Assembly: GCA_030833665.1 (NCBI GenBank)
Contig: JAURGT010000004.1
Coordinates: forward strand, 1-61,193
DNA: 61,193 nucleotides
Direction of reading: 5' to 3'
Source of the DNA: Miltoncostaeales bacterium
GTDB lineage: Bacteria > Actinomycetota > Thermoleophilia > Miltoncostaeales > Miltoncostaeaceae
Shown: positions 16,929 to 28,310 of the stretch, piece after piece
Layout: every line of letters begins with the position of its first letter
Position numbering within the stretch: the stretch's first letter is position 1
Made by a program: the position numbers and the translations under genes
Notes under the pieces: model-generated
Database searches by the model: none
What the model was told of the DNA's origin: nothing
Seen by the model: the letters and a program-made list of their open reading frames with translations, nothing else

Positions 16929-19172
16929 ATGAAGATGACTCCCGTTTCCGCCCCCGCCCATGGTCGACGCGCCGCCGCCGCGGTGCTTGCGCTGTCGTCG
17001 GCCGCCACCATCGCCTTCGCGGCCCCCGCGGTCGCGGGGGCCCAGGGGACATCGCGCACCGAGGCCGTCGCAGCCACCAAGGGCAAGCCCATGCCCCGCT
17101 CATCGGCGGTGCTCGCCCGCACCGGCGCGGGCCCCGATGGCATCGCGGTGGATGCCATGGGGAACATCTACACGGCCAACTCGCGGGCCAACACCGTGAC
17201 GAGGATCGGTGCGAATGGGAGGGCCACGCAGCTCGGCACCACGGGGCAGACCCCGCGCGGGATCGCCGTGGATGGGGCCGGCAACGTCTACACCAGCAAC
17301 CTTGGTGCGGGCACCGTCACCAAGATCACCCCCGACGGCACCTCGACGACCCTCGGCACCACCGGCCGCCAGCCCATCGGCATCGCCCTCGACGCCGCCG
17401 GCAACGTCTACACCACGAACTACCTCGACAGCACCGTCACGAAGATCACGCCGGCTGGCGTGTCGACGACGCTCGGCAGCACGGGCTCCCGCCCGCTGGG
17501 CATCGTGCTCGATTCGGCCGGCAACGTGTACACGGCCAATGAGGGCGCCAACAACGTCACGCGGATCGCCCCTGACGGCACCACCTCCGTGTTCGGCACC
17601 ACGGGCGGCTGGCCGCAGGCGATCGCCATGGACTCCTCCGGCAACGTCTACACGGCCAATTGGAACTCGCGGAACGTGTCGAAGATCACGCCGCAGGGCG
17701 TGTCCACGATCCTCGGTCGCACCAGCCGCCGGCCGATCGGAATCACGGTTGACCCCTACGGCAACGTGTACACCACCAATGATGGCTCGGCCACGGTGTC
17801 GCGCATCACCCCCGGCGGCCGATCCACCGAGATCGCGCGCACAGGGCGGCGCCCCATCGGCATCGTGTCCGACGCCGCGGGCTTCCTCTACGTTGCGAAC
17901 TTCCTCACCAGCACCGTGACGGAGGTCTTCCCCCAGGCGCCGCGCCGCCCGGGCGTCATATCCCTCAACACGGTCACCGTGTCCTCTCCTGGCAACAAGC
18001 CGGCATGGATCATCCCGTTCTGGAATGACGTGTACCCGGACCGCGCCACGTGCCTCGCGGCCTTCCCTGGCGTGCGGGCCACGATCAACGCCGGCGCCGA
18101 CCCGGCAGTGCAGAAGGTGTCCGCTACCTCGTGCATGGCGGTGGGCGGGGTGGACTATGCGTTCCGCATCGCGGAGACCGAGCTCACCACCGCGCAGTAC
18201 GTGACCTTCCTGAACACGGCCGACCCGCTGGGACACAACCCGCGCCACCTCTGGGATGCCGCCCAGAGCTCACGCGTGTGGCCCAAGTACGGATCGATCA
18301 ACCGGAACATGCGCGCCCCGCGCGGTCAGCGGTATTACGTCTCGTCACCGGCATGGGCGAACAAGCCCTACAACCAGGGCGACTTCTCCCGCGGCGCGCG
18401 CCTCGCCAACTCCATCGACAACGGAACGGTGCTGTCGAAGCGCAACCGGGTGATCACGACCCCGACGGGCGCGCGCCTTACGCGCACCACGTACACCATC
18501 AGGTTGTCAACCACGCTTGACACCGGCATGTACACCATGAGCAACCGCGAAGCCACGCGCAACTCGACGACCGGTTTCACGGTGTCGAGCCAGGATGAGT
18601 GGATCAAGGCCGCGTACTACGACCCGAACGGCGGCGGGAAGTACTCCTGGTGGGACTACCCGACGAACCCCGGCGTCTACACGAACTGCCCGGTCGACAA
18701 CCAGGGCTGCGCGACGGGCGATCAGCCGAACCAGACCCAGCTCGATGCCAATGGCGATGTGACCAATGGCAGCGCGCAGCCGCTGGCGTCCTTCCTCGCC
18801 TTTCCCAAGTCCGCTACTCCGCCCCCCGACTGGTGCCCGACGCAGTTCACTGTGGCGCAGTGCGCGATCACCCCGTTCGGTGCGGCCGCGGCCATCTACA
18901 CCGGCAACGTCAGCTCGGTCGGCCAGGCCCTCACGCGCTCGCCGTGGGGCACCCTCGATCAGGGCGGCAACGTGGTGGAGACCACCGACACGATCTCCCC
19001 GCCGCCCCCTGATGAGAACCCGCGCATCGTGTGGCGTCGCTGGCACGGTGGCGTGGTCACCGCAACCGCGTACCAGATGTGGCTGTCGGCGGTTGGCACC
19101 ACCCCGCAGACGATCCCGGGTTACGCGGTCAACCCCTGGAGGGGCATCCGCCTCACCGTCCGGGGCAGGTAG
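16929..19172 (+). CDS. Secreted beta-propeller (NHL/Vgb-like) fused to a SUMF1-like domain
   Basis: 747 residues with a signal peptide (about 1-38). Residues about 60-330 contain at least six NHL/Vgb-type repeats, each with the pattern GIAVDxxGNVYTxN and a TVTKITPDG strand. The C-terminal half resembles the SUMF1/formylglycine-generating enzyme fold (FRIAETELTTAQYVTFLN, SQDEWIKAAYYDP, WGTLDQGGNVVETT, NPWRGIRL). The last 100 residues contain no cysteine, so the copper-binding pair of true FGE is missing and enzyme activity is unlikely. Probably a cell-surface binding protein. TACGGT lies 6 nt before ATG. Confidence 0.82.
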   Translation: MKMTPVSAPAHGRRAAAAVLALSSAATIAFAAPAVAGAQGTSRTEAVAATKGKPMPRSSAVLARTGAGPDGIAVDAMGNIYTANSRANTVTRIGANGRATQLGTTGQTPRGIAVDGAGNVYTSNLGAGTVTKITPDGTSTTLGTTGRQPIGIALDAAGNVYTTNYLDSTVTKITPAGVSTTLGSTGSRPLGIVLDSAGNVYTANEGANNVTRIAPDGTTSVFGTTGGWPQAIAMDSSGNVYTANWNSRNVSKITPQGVSTILGRTSRRPIGITVDPYGNVYTTNDGSATVSRITPGGRSTEIARTGRRPIGIVSDAAGFLYVANFLTSTVTEVFPQAPRRPGVISLNTVTVSSPGNKPAWIIPFWNDVYPDRATCLAAFPGVRATINAGADPAVQKVSATSCMAVGGVDYAFRIAETELTTAQYVTFLNTADPLGHNPRHLWDAAQSSRVWPKYGSINRNMRAPRGQRYYVSSPAWANKPYNQGDFSRGARLANSIDNGTVLSKRNRVITTPTGARLTRTTYTIRLSTTLDTGMYTMSNREATRNSTTGFTVSSQDEWIKAAYYDPNGGGKYSWWDYPTNPGVYTNCPVDNQGCATGDQPNQTQLDANGDVTNGSAQPLASFLAFPKSATPPPDWCPTQFTVAQCAITPFGAAAAIYTGNVSSVGQALTRSPWGTLDQGGNVVETTDTISPPPPDENPRIVWRRWHGGVVTATAYQMWLSAVGTTPQTIPGYAVNPWRGIRLTVRGR

Positions 19173-19200
19173 GCAGCAGGCCCGCGGGAGGCCGCCGGGG

Positions 19201-20088
19201 CTAGTCCTCGGCGGCCCTCACGGCTGCCGCAGCACGGGCTTCCTCGAGCGAGGGGCCCCACACCGGCATCTGGTGTGCGTCCGGGTCGGGTGCGTCAGGG
19301 CCGGCGAGCACCCACATGCGTGCGTTTGGCAGTTCCGCGATCTCGGCAGCGGCCGCGCGGGCTGATCCCGGCAGGGTGCACACCGCGACGCATGCGCGGG
19401 CCCGGCGGGCCTGCGCCACGGCGTCGGCCTCGGCGAGAGGGGTGTCGGCGCCCAGGAAGCTCACGCGCCAGCCGTCCTGCGCCATGAGCACCGACAGGCA
19501 CAGGGCGCCCACCGCATGGCGCTCGCCGGACGGGCAGGCCACGATGCCGATGGGGCCGCGCGGTCGGCGCGCGGCCGAGAGCCGGGCGGCCAGGCGACGC
19601 TCGGTGGCGCTGCTGAGCAGGTGCTCGGCCACGACGACACGCTCGCCCTCGGCCCACCTGCGGCCGAGATCGGCGAGGGCGGGGAACACCACGAGCTCCA
19701 TCGCCTGAACCAGCGGGAGCGCGGCGAACGTGCGGTCGAGCTCCAGTTCCAGGCGCGAACCGTCGCCCTGGCGTGCGGCCAGGACGAGGCGTGTGGAGAG
19801 CGCGGCGGTGGGGCCACCGCTGGCATCGGCTTCGGCGTCCTCGCGCTCGAGGGCGTTGAGCGCCGCCACGGCGTCCGAGATGCGCTGGCCCTCGGTCACA
19901 CGCGCGGCCAGCCACAGCACCCGCTCCACATCGCGATCGCCGTATCGGCGCTGCCCGCCGTCAGTGCGCTGTGGCTGCAGCACCCCGTAGCGGCGCTCCC
20001 ATGCGCGCAGGGTGTCCACGGGTACGCCGGTTCGGCGGGCCAGGGACCCGATGGAGATGCCGGATTGCTGATTCGACGCGGTGCTCAA
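19201..20088 (-). CDS. CarH/LitR-like MerR regulator with B12-binding domain
   Basis: 295 residues: an N-terminal MerR helix-turn-helix (IGSLARRTGVPVDTLRAWERRYG, about residues 12-34) and a C-terminal cobalamin module. The helical cap contains the W-x9-EH signature (WAEGERVVVAEH), and the Rossmann part has ERHAVG, matching the ExHxxG motif that supplies the lower histidine ligand. These are the marks of AdoCbl-dependent photoreceptors such as CarH, which repress carotenoid genes in the dark and release DNA in light. No carotenoid gene lies nearby. Start is TTG. It follows the flavodoxin-like gene by about 95 bp. Confidence 0.85.
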   Translation of the reverse strand: MSTASNQQSGISIGSLARRTGVPVDTLRAWERRYGVLQPQRTDGGQRRYGDRDVERVLWLAARVTEGQRISDAVAALNALEREDAEADASGGPTAALSTRLVLAARQGDGSRLELELDRTFAALPLVQAMELVVFPALADLGRRWAEGERVVVAEHLLSSATERRLAARLSAARRPRGPIGIVACPSGERHAVGALCLSVLMAQDGWRVSFLGADTPLAEADAVAQARRARACVAVCTLPGSARAAAAEIAELPNARMWVLAGPDAPDPDAHQMPVWGPSLEEARAAAAVRAAED

Positions 20089-20182
20089 GTCCGACCTTCC
20101 CGTTGGCCGAAGACGGACGAGTACTCCTTCTCATTCTGTCCCCGAAAGCCCTCCCGGTGGTGGGAGTACGGTCGTTCGGGAC

Positions 20183-20749
20183 TCAGGCCGCCTTCGCGCC
20201 GAGTGCGCGCGCCCGGGCGATCCACTGCGCGCGTCGATCGGGCGAGGACTTCTTGACGACGCCGAACTGGCTCACGCGCACGGGTTTCACCCCGCAGAAC
20301 CCCAGCACCGACTTGCGCATCTGGTTGTGCCCCGGCCGTCCGATCACCCACCGGTACCACGCCGGTGGCGTGTCCATGGTCACAAGCAGCCGGGCGCTGC
20401 GGCCCTTCAGCAGCTTGTCCCAGAGCACCGTGCCCTCGCGGTACCGGAACGCGAACCCCGGCAGGATCACCCGGTCGATGAAGCCCTTCATCAGCGCGGG
20501 CATCGTGCCCCACCAGTTGGGGTAGACCCACGTCATGTGGTCGCACCAAGCGATGTCCTCCTGCGCGCGCACGAGGTCGGGTTCGAGCGGGGGCGCCTCG
20601 CCGTACCCGGTGCGGCGGATGGGGTCGAAGGCCAGGTCGCCGAGCGCGAGCACGCGCACGTCGTGCCCGGCGTCACGCGCGCCCTCGGCATAGGCATCGG
20701 CGAGCGCCCCGCAGAAGCTGTCGCCCCGCGGGTGCCCGAGGATCACCAC
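20183..20749 (-). CDS. NAD(P)H dehydrogenase (quinone)-type flavodoxin-fold protein
   Basis: 188 residues of the KefF/MdaB/NQO group. It starts VVILGHPRGDSFCGALADAY (flavin phosphate loop) and has the conserved VYPNWWGTMPALMKGFIDRVI segment and the KLLKGRSARLLVTMDTP strand. It should reduce quinones with NAD(P)H through bound FMN/FAD in the cytoplasm. The start is GTG 20749 or the adjacent GTG 20746, about 11 bp after the acetolactate synthase stop, so the two are likely co-transcribed. Confidence 0.8.
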   Translation of the reverse strand: MVILGHPRGDSFCGALADAYAEGARDAGHDVRVLALGDLAFDPIRRTGYGEAPPLEPDLVRAQEDIAWCDHMTWVYPNWWGTMPALMKGFIDRVILPGFAFRYREGTVLWDKLLKGRSARLLVTMDTPPAWYRWVIGRPGHNQMRKSVLGFCGVKPVRVSQFGVVKKSSPDRRAQWIARARALGAKAA

Positions 20750-20760
20750 GACCCGGCGTC

Positions 20761-22473
<1,713 letters not shown>

Positions 22474-22584
22474 TCCGCCAGTACCTCCCGCCGCAGTGCG
22501 GCATAGAACCCACAGGGAGGCGGTATGTTAGACCACTTCGCCGGGTTGCCCGGCAGGTCCACGAGCGCACGGAGGACGCACGGC

Positions 22585-22905
22585 ATGGCCGAGGACACCA
22601 AGGACGACGGCCCCGACTACGCGGAGGAGAACGCCCTTCGCAACGCATCGGAGTCGCTTCACAACTATGACCCCGCCGCAGACACCTTCACCGCGGTGTT
22701 CGGGGCCCCCGTCCCGGCGGCCACGATCTACGACGAGGAGCGCGAGATCCTCGTGCGCGTCGAGCCGCAGAGCCACGCGGTCGTGGGGTTCACGATCCCG
22801 AACTTCAAGGCGTGGTACGCGAAGAACTACCCCGATGGCGGCGAGTGGGAGCTCGACCTCCCGCCGACGTGGCCGATCGGGGCGGACGAGCCGCCCGCGG
22901 AATGA
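22585..22905 (+). CDS. Small acidic DUF2283-like protein
   Basis: 106 residues. The core ATIYDEEREILVRVEPQSHAVVGFTIPNFKAWYAKNY parallels the small protein at 9104-9403 (VTVFFDPDNHDVLGFSIANFSKYY). Start ATG 22585 is chosen for its Shine-Dalgarno (acggagga). It precedes the MoxR-VWA genes in the same orientation, but a TAGGAT hexamer and the small dyad ttcgt-a-acgaa (about 22962-22972) lie between, so those genes may have their own promoter. Confidence 0.6.
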   Translation: MAEDTKDDGPDYAEENALRNASESLHNYDPAADTFTAVFGAPVPAATIYDEEREILVRVEPQSHAVVGFTIPNFKAWYAKNYPDGGEWELDLPPTWPIGADEPPAE

Positions 22906-23000
22906 GACCGCGACCGCCGGAGGTAGGCCGGGCCCCGGCGGCGCTGTAGGATCACCGACCACTTCGTAACGAATGACCCAACCGAAGGAGTGCCTGACGC

Positions 23001-23813
23001 ATGGCGGTCGAGACCCAGAAGATGGAGGACTTCCGCCTGGAGGAGGAGCCGTACTACCTCCCGGTCGGCAACGAGGTCGAGCTGTTCACGGCCGCCTACG
23101 AGGCGCACCTGCCGGTGATGCTCAAGGGCCCGACGGGCTGCGGCAAGACGCGCTTCGTCGAGCACATGAGCTGGAAGCTCGGGCGCACGCTCGTGACCGT
23201 GGGGTGCCACGAGGACCTCACGGCGTCGGACCTGGTGGGCAAGTACACGCTGCGCGGTGACGAGACCGTGTGGCAGGACGGCCCGCTCACCACGGCCGTC
23301 AAGGCCGGCGGCATCGCCTACCTCGACGAGATCGTGGAGGCGCGTAAGGACACCACCGTGGTGATCCACCCGCTCACCGACGACCGTCGCATCCTCCCGC
23401 TCGAGAAGAAGGGCGAGGTCGTGCAGGCCCCGCTCGACTTTCAGCTGGTCATCTCATACAACCCGGGCTACCAGTCCGTGCTGAAGGACCTCAAGCACTC
23501 CACGAAGCAGCGTTTCGTCGCCCTCGAGTTCGACTACCCCGAGGCGTCCCTCGAGGAGGAGATCGTCAAGCAGGAGTCGGGTGTGGACGGCGATGTGGCC
23601 GAGCGCCTCGTCAAGGTCGCCGAGAAGGTGCGCAACCTCCGCACCCACGGCCTCGAGGAGGGCGTCTCCACCCGGCTGCTGGTGTACGCCGGCCAGCTGA
23701 TCCAGGGTGGCGTCGAGCCGCTCGCGGCCTGCGAGGCCACGATCTGCCGGCCGATCACCGACGACCTCGAGATGCAGCGCTCGATCCTCGAGCTCGTCAA
23801 CACCCAGTTCTAG
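23001..23813 (+). CDS. MoxR-type AAA+ ATPase (NorQ/CbbQ family)
   Basis: 270 residues. Walker [11 protein letters not shown] (about residue 45), Walker [13 protein letters not shown], sensor-1 region [10 protein letters not shown] and an arginine in FVALEFDYP context match NorQ/CbbQ activators. These work as hexameric chaperone-like ATPases that remodel a target complex together with a VWA-domain partner (NorD/CbbO), as with nitric oxide reductase or RuBisCO. Neither target is present in the window. Shine-Dalgarno gaaggag precedes ATG. It is the first gene of a three-gene operon with the split NorD-like pair. Confidence 0.92.
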   Translation: MAVETQKMEDFRLEEEPYYLPVGNEVELFTAAYEAHLPVMLKGPTGCGKTRFVEHMSWKLGRTLVTVGCHEDLTASDLVGKYTLRGDETVWQDGPLTTAVKAGGIAYLDEIVEARKDTTVVIHPLTDDRRILPLEKKGEVVQAPLDFQLVISYNPGYQSVLKDLKHSTKQRFVALEFDYPEASLEEEIVKQESGVDGDVAERLVKVAEKVRNLRTHGLEEGVSTRLLVYAGQLIQGGVEPLAACEATICRPITDDLEMQRSILELVNTQF

Positions 23814-23823
23814 GGCCCGGCTC

Positions 23824-24918
23824 GTGTCCACCCAGGGCGGAGGCAGTGCCGGCAACGTCGGCATGTACGTCGGGCGCGACATGCTCGCGGCCGTGCCCGA
23901 GGAGCGCCGCGACGACTACCTGCAACTGGTGCAGGAGATCTCCGACCTGAAGTACCAGCTGGGCGTCGAGGTGGCGCGCCAGCTGCCCCGCCTCTTCCAG
24001 GAGCAGGACGACGAGGCGATCGAGCGCTACCTCGACCAGGTGCGCGCCATCGCGGATGTCGGGTGGAAGTCGGGCGTGGAGGTGGCGAAGCAGCTCCCCG
24101 ACCTCTACCACGCGCCGGACCCCTCGATTGCCGACGCCTACGTGGAGATCGTCACAGAGGCGACGGTGGGTGCGCCCGACGACGAGGAGACGCAGGCATT
24201 CGCGGCCGAGCTCGAAGCCCTCGAGCGCCAGCTGCGCGAGATCGAGCCCAAGCAGCAGCGCGCCACAGAGCTGAAGTCGCTGCTGGCAGCCCGGGACCGT
24301 CGCGATGAGCGCCGCCGTAAGCATGCGCAGGAGCTCGCGGCGGCGCTGCCCCCGATCCTCGCCCGGCTGCGTCCCAAGCACCGCGACTGCTACATGCGCG
24401 AGGTGCGCCTGGTGGCCGCCGCCGACCCCGAGGCCGCCCTCGAGGCCGCCAACACCATGCTCGACCTGCTGAACGGCGAGCGGGTGTCGCACGACGGCGC
24501 GGGCGAGTGGGTGCGTCGCGGGCTTGACGTGCTCGAGAAGAACAAGGAAGTGGGCCGGGGCTACTTCCGCATGGGGTCGAAGTACTCGCTCGAGGTACTG
24601 GAGGAACTCCGCGAGGGCCTCGCGCTTCGCCAGGTGGCGCGCGTGCTCAAGCTGTACGCGACGGCGCTGTCCGGGCGTGACGTGGCGGTGCGCGGCATCG
24701 ACGAGATGGACTCGGTCGACCGCTTCGGCCCGGACCACATCATCCTCCCGGCCGACATGCGGTTCTTCGAGGACGACGACCGCAATTTCGTGGCCTACAA
24801 GGTGGCCGCCGCCCACGGGGCGGCCCGCATCGAGTTCGGCACGTATCGCTTCACCCTCGATGAGATCCCCGACACCGTCGCGGAACTCACCACCAAGTAC
24901 GGACTGGGGGCGGCATGA
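23824..24918 (+). CDS. NorD/CbbO N-terminal-half protein (helical repeats)
   Basis: 364 residues, mainly helices. Four-helix repeats such as YLQLVQEISDLKYQLGVEVARQLPRLF and YLDQVRAIADVGWKSGVEVAKQLPDLY resemble the helical N-terminal region of NorD. Near residues 295-345 DHIILPADMRFFEDDDRNFVAYK and AARIEFGTYRF resemble the segment that in full-length NorD leads toward the VWA domain. Here it ends instead, and the VWA part is the next gene with an ATGA overlap. GTG 23824 is the start; ATG 23863 is possible. Confidence 0.7.
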   Translation: MSTQGGGSAGNVGMYVGRDMLAAVPEERRDDYLQLVQEISDLKYQLGVEVARQLPRLFQEQDDEAIERYLDQVRAIADVGWKSGVEVAKQLPDLYHAPDPSIADAYVEIVTEATVGAPDDEETQAFAAELEALERQLREIEPKQQRATELKSLLAARDRRDERRRKHAQELAAALPPILARLRPKHRDCYMREVRLVAAADPEAALEAANTMLDLLNGERVSHDGAGEWVRRGLDVLEKNKEVGRGYFRMGSKYSLEVLEELREGLALRQVARVLKLYATALSGRDVAVRGIDEMDSVDRFGPDHIILPADMRFFEDDDRNFVAYKVAAAHGAARIEFGTYRFTLDEIPDTVAELTTKYGLGAA

Positions 24919-26768
24919 GCACCAAGGAGAGCCCGTTCCCCGCAGCCCCGGTGGAGGCGGAGTGGCGTCGCCAGAGCGACCTCACCAAGTTCTATGCGCT
25001 GTTCCCGTCACCGGCGCTCGCCCGCGACATCTTCAACATCGTCGAAGGCCAGCGCATCGAGGCGCTGATCCGCCGCCAGTACCCGGGCATCCGCCGTGAC
25101 ATGGACCTCATCCAGGAGCAGACGCTGCTGCGCCGCGAGGAGATGGGCACGTCCCCTGCGGACCTGCCCGAGGTGGGGCAGGTGATCGACGCGCTGATGG
25201 TGGCCACCATGGCCGGCGACCCGCCGTTCGACGCCATGCCGGGCCACGTGCGCGAGGCCAGCGAGGGTGCGATCGCCATGCTGCCCGAGGTCGAGGTCGA
25301 GGGCGCGACCGTGGGCGACACCGCCCGCGTGACGGCCCAGATCTACTCGATGATCGACGAGGTGATGCAGGCCGGGCGCCGGGGCATCACCGACCCGTTC
25401 TCGGAGGAGGCCAAGCAGCAGCAGGCCCAGAAGCCCGAGGAGGGCGAGGGAGAGCAGGAGGTCGGCGACGTCGACTTCAACCCGCTCGACGAGTACGAGC
25501 CCATGGAGATGCCCCCCTTCGTGCCGCCCGTGATGGAGGAGCTGGTACAGCCCGAGAGCCAGGCGGCGAGCCAGCTCGAGGCCGAGGGCGCCGAGGGCGA
25601 CAAGGACAAGGACGGGAACAAGGGGGAGGACGTCGAGGCGGAGTCCATGGAGGCCGCCGACAACGTCATGCAGACCGAGGAGGTGTCCGAGGGCCAGATG
25701 GACGAGGACGCCGCTGCCCAGAAGGGCCAGTCCGAGGCCGACCTCGAGGAGAGCGGTCGCAGCAGCGATGCCGAGGGCGAGGAGACCCCCGACTCCGCCG
25801 GCGGCATGACCCCCGAGGGCGTCGGCCCCGAGGTGGGCCAGGGCGATGAGCCCGAGGAGGAGGACCTGGGCGAGCAGGTCTTCATGTACGACGAGTGGGA
25901 CCACCGCATCGAGGACTACCGGCCGTCGTGGTGCACGCTGCGCGAGACGCGCGCCACCCGCGAGGTTCCTGCCTTCGTGGCCGCCGTGTTCCATGAGTAC
26001 GGCGGTGTGGTCACGCAGATCCGCCGGAACTTCCAGCTCATGCGCCCCGAGCGCATGCGCAAGATGAGGTTCCAGTCGGAGGGCGACGATCTCGACATCG
26101 ACGGCCTCGTGGAGCACGTGGTCGACCGCCGGGCCAAGGTCACGCCCACCGACCGCGTCTACATCAAGCGCGACAAGAAGGACCGCGACGTGACCACGGC
26201 GTTCCTCGTGGACATGTCGTCATCCACCGACCGCAAGATCGACGGCCGCAAGCGCATCATCGACATCGAGAAGGAGGGCCTCATCCTGATGTGCGAGGCC
26301 CTTGAGGCCATCCGCGACGAGTACGCCATCTACGGCTTCTCGGGCAACGGCCGCGACGACGCGCAGTTCTACACCGTCAAGGAGATCGGCGAGCGCTACG
26401 ACGACCGCGTGCGCTGGCGCATCGGCGGCATCTACGGGCGGAGCAAGACCCGCATGGGCCCGGCCATCCGGCACGCGACCAAGCGCCTCATGAGCGTGGA
26501 CAGCAGCGTGAAGCTGATGATCCTGCTGACTGACGGTCGGCCCTACGACTCGGACACCTATCAGGACAACGCCTACGCGCAGGCCGACACCCAGATGGCC
26601 CTGCGCGAGGCCCGCCGCGAGAAGATCCACCTCTTCTGCGTCACGGTCGACCAGGAGGGGGCCGACTACCTGCCGCAGATGTACTCGGATGCCAACTTCG
26701 TGGTGATCGACGACGTCCGGACGCTGCCCCAAAAGCTGCCGCAGCTCTACCGGAGGCTGACCACCTAG
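24915..26768 (+). CDS. VWA-domain protein, NorD/CbbO C-terminal type
   Basis: 617 residues. Residues 1-170 are helical. About 170-315 is a low-complexity acidic stretch (Glu/Asp/Gln/Ala). The von Willebrand A domain occupies about 415-610, with the metal site DMSSST (FLVDMSSSTD), a conserved threonine in the RSKTRMGPAIRHA region, and LLTDGRPYD. It should bind Mg2+ and act with the upstream ATPase. Its ATG overlaps the TGA of the preceding gene (ATGA), implying translational coupling. Its stop overlaps that of the convergent secreted protein by 4 bp. Confidence 0.88.
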   Translation: MSTKESPFPAAPVEAEWRRQSDLTKFYALFPSPALARDIFNIVEGQRIEALIRRQYPGIRRDMDLIQEQTLLRREEMGTSPADLPEVGQVIDALMVATMAGDPPFDAMPGHVREASEGAIAMLPEVEVEGATVGDTARVTAQIYSMIDEVMQAGRRGITDPFSEEAKQQQAQKPEEGEGEQEVGDVDFNPLDEYEPMEMPPFVPPVMEELVQPESQAASQLEAEGAEGDKDKDGNKGEDVEAESMEAADNVMQTEEVSEGQMDEDAAAQKGQSEADLEESGRSSDAEGEETPDSAGGMTPEGVGPEVGQGDEPEEEDLGEQVFMYDEWDHRIEDYRPSWCTLRETRATREVPAFVAAVFHEYGGVVTQIRRNFQLMRPERMRKMRFQSEGDDLDIDGLVEHVVDRRAKVTPTDRVYIKRDKKDRDVTTAFLVDMSSSTDRKIDGRKRIIDIEKEGLILMCEALEAIRDEYAIYGFSGNGRDDAQFYTVKEIGERYDDRVRWRIGGIYGRSKTRMGPAIRHATKRLMSVDSSVKLMILLTDGRPYDSDTYQDNAYAQADTQMALREARREKIHLFCVTVDQEGADYLPQMYSDANFVVIDDVRTLPQKLPQLYRRLTT

Positions 26769-28255
26769 CCGACGACGAAGAACTGACGGAACTGCTGGCC
26801 GAAGATCTCGGCCTCGGTGCCCGTCACCTTGAAGGCCGCGGGCCCGTTGGCGAGGATGCGTGTGTTCACGTCGCCTCCCTGTGCCCGCTGCCACTGGCAA
26901 GTCATCCCTGAGTCATCAGGCGCCAGCACGGCCAGGTTCACCGGCTCGATTACGTGGGTCGCGATGATCGCGTTGTTCGCAGCGCTGCGGATGCTCGCGG
27001 CGGAACCCGCCGATGGCGGCCGGGTGGTACGCCGCCGCGCGTCGAGGGACATTGAGTTCGAGCCCGACGCCGGACGCAGTACCGGGCACGCCGGAGGCGG
27101 AGTCCGTGGGCACGGGGGCAGCAGGTTGATGCTTGCGTTGATGTTGTTGATGGGGATGTTGACGTTGGTTGAGTTGGATGACGCACCGCTCGCCGGCACC
27201 AACCTGCACGCCTCGTTCGCCGGTGGCGGTGTGCCGGGCGTGTCCGTGAGGACGAAGTGCATGTAGTTCAGCGGGTTGCGCTTGCCGGTGGTGCGCTCCT
27301 TGAGGAAGGCCGCGAAGCGCGTAGGGACGTCCCGCCACTCGGCGCCGGTGAACGGCCGGCGTGGCTTGCCTCGCTCGGGGTAGTGGTACATCTCAAGCCA
27401 GACGCCGCCCGCGCGCGACATCGCTGACATCGCCTGCGAATAGTCGCGGCGCATCTCCTTGCCGTTCGCGCCGAGCGTGCGCCGCGGGCCGAAGCCCTCG
27501 GAGATCGACGTGATCACCCCGGGCGCCACGTAGAAGTGGATGCGGCTGGCGTAGGAGATGCCCGGCTTGAACTCCTTCTTCGCGAGCGAGACCATGGCCT
27601 CCCTGAGGAGCTCGCCAGGCGTGCCGGAGTCCGGCTCGCCGGGGGCGGTTCCGAAGGCCGAGCCGATCTCGTCGACGCCCACCAGGTGCGCGCCGCAGGT
27701 GTTCACGCCCGCCGGCGTGACGCAGTTGCGGTCGACGGCCGCCCTGAGCATCGCCGCCATAGCGGCTGCGCTCGGCTTGCTGGCGAGGGCGGAACCGCTC
27801 ACCTTCCACATCCGTTGCGATCCCATGCGCTTGGCCTCATCGTCGCCCAGGGCCGCAGTGCCGCCGGAGTTTGATGGCTCCTGCCGGAACAACCAGGGCA
27901 GTCCCCGCATGCCCATGGACGTCCCGAGGATGGCCGTGGCCCCGGCATCGGTGACGTAGAGAATCGACATGCGGTTCTGCACGTCGGCCATCACGATCTC
28001 TGGCTCCTCCGCGGGGGGCGTGGGGAAGATCGGCAGGTAGCCGCTGCTGCTGTTCCAGAAGTCCACCGGGGGCGTGGGGACGCCGCCGCCATTCCCGGGC
28101 ATCGGGGCGATCTCGCCGCTGATGAACGACGAGCTGATGATGGTCGGGTTGACGAGATCCGGGTTCACCGCGATCCTGCTGGAGGCCATCGACATCGAGC
28201 CTGTGGCGCTGAGGATCACCGTGGCGGTGGCAAGGGCGATCAGGCGGCGCTGCAT
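26765..28255 (-). CDS. Secreted protein of unknown function (496 aa)
   Basis: N-terminal signal peptide (about 1-25), then a proline- and glycine-rich stretch and a globular region (HFYVAPGVITSISEGFGPRR, VWLEMYHYPERGKPRRPFTGAEWRDVP). A short Asn/Ile repeat (NVNIPINNINASINLLP) precedes a cysteine-rich PPxCP segment. I do not recognise a domain. Two starts fit: ATG 28255 with a ggag Shine-Dalgarno, used here, or ATG 28273. Convergent with the VWA gene. Confidence 0.6.
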   Translation of the reverse strand: MQRRLIALATATVILSATGSMSMASSRIAVNPDLVNPTIISSSFISGEIAPMPGNGGGVPTPPVDFWNSSSGYLPIFPTPPAEEPEIVMADVQNRMSILYVTDAGATAILGTSMGMRGLPWLFRQEPSNSGGTAALGDDEAKRMGSQRMWKVSGSALASKPSAAAMAAMLRAAVDRNCVTPAGVNTCGAHLVGVDEIGSAFGTAPGEPDSGTPGELLREAMVSLAKKEFKPGISYASRIHFYVAPGVITSISEGFGPRRTLGANGKEMRRDYSQAMSAMSRAGGVWLEMYHYPERGKPRRPFTGAEWRDVPTRFAAFLKERTTGKRNPLNYMHFVLTDTPGTPPPANEACRLVPASGASSNSTNVNIPINNINASINLLPPCPRTPPPACPVLRPASGSNSMSLDARRRTTRPPSAGSAASIRSAANNAIIATHVIEPVNLAVLAPDDSGMTCQWQRAQGGDVNTRILANGPAAFKVTGTEAEIFGQQFRQFFVVG

Positions 28256-28310
28256 GGGAATTCTCCGCGACATTGCGGGGAAATGCTACCGGTGGGCGTA
28301 GATTGAGGGG

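Noticed and set aside
24915-24918. Split NorD as a simple frameshift error
   Set aside because: The ATGA overlap with a typical start, and a globular end to the first protein, fit two real coupled genes; not excluded, but less likely.
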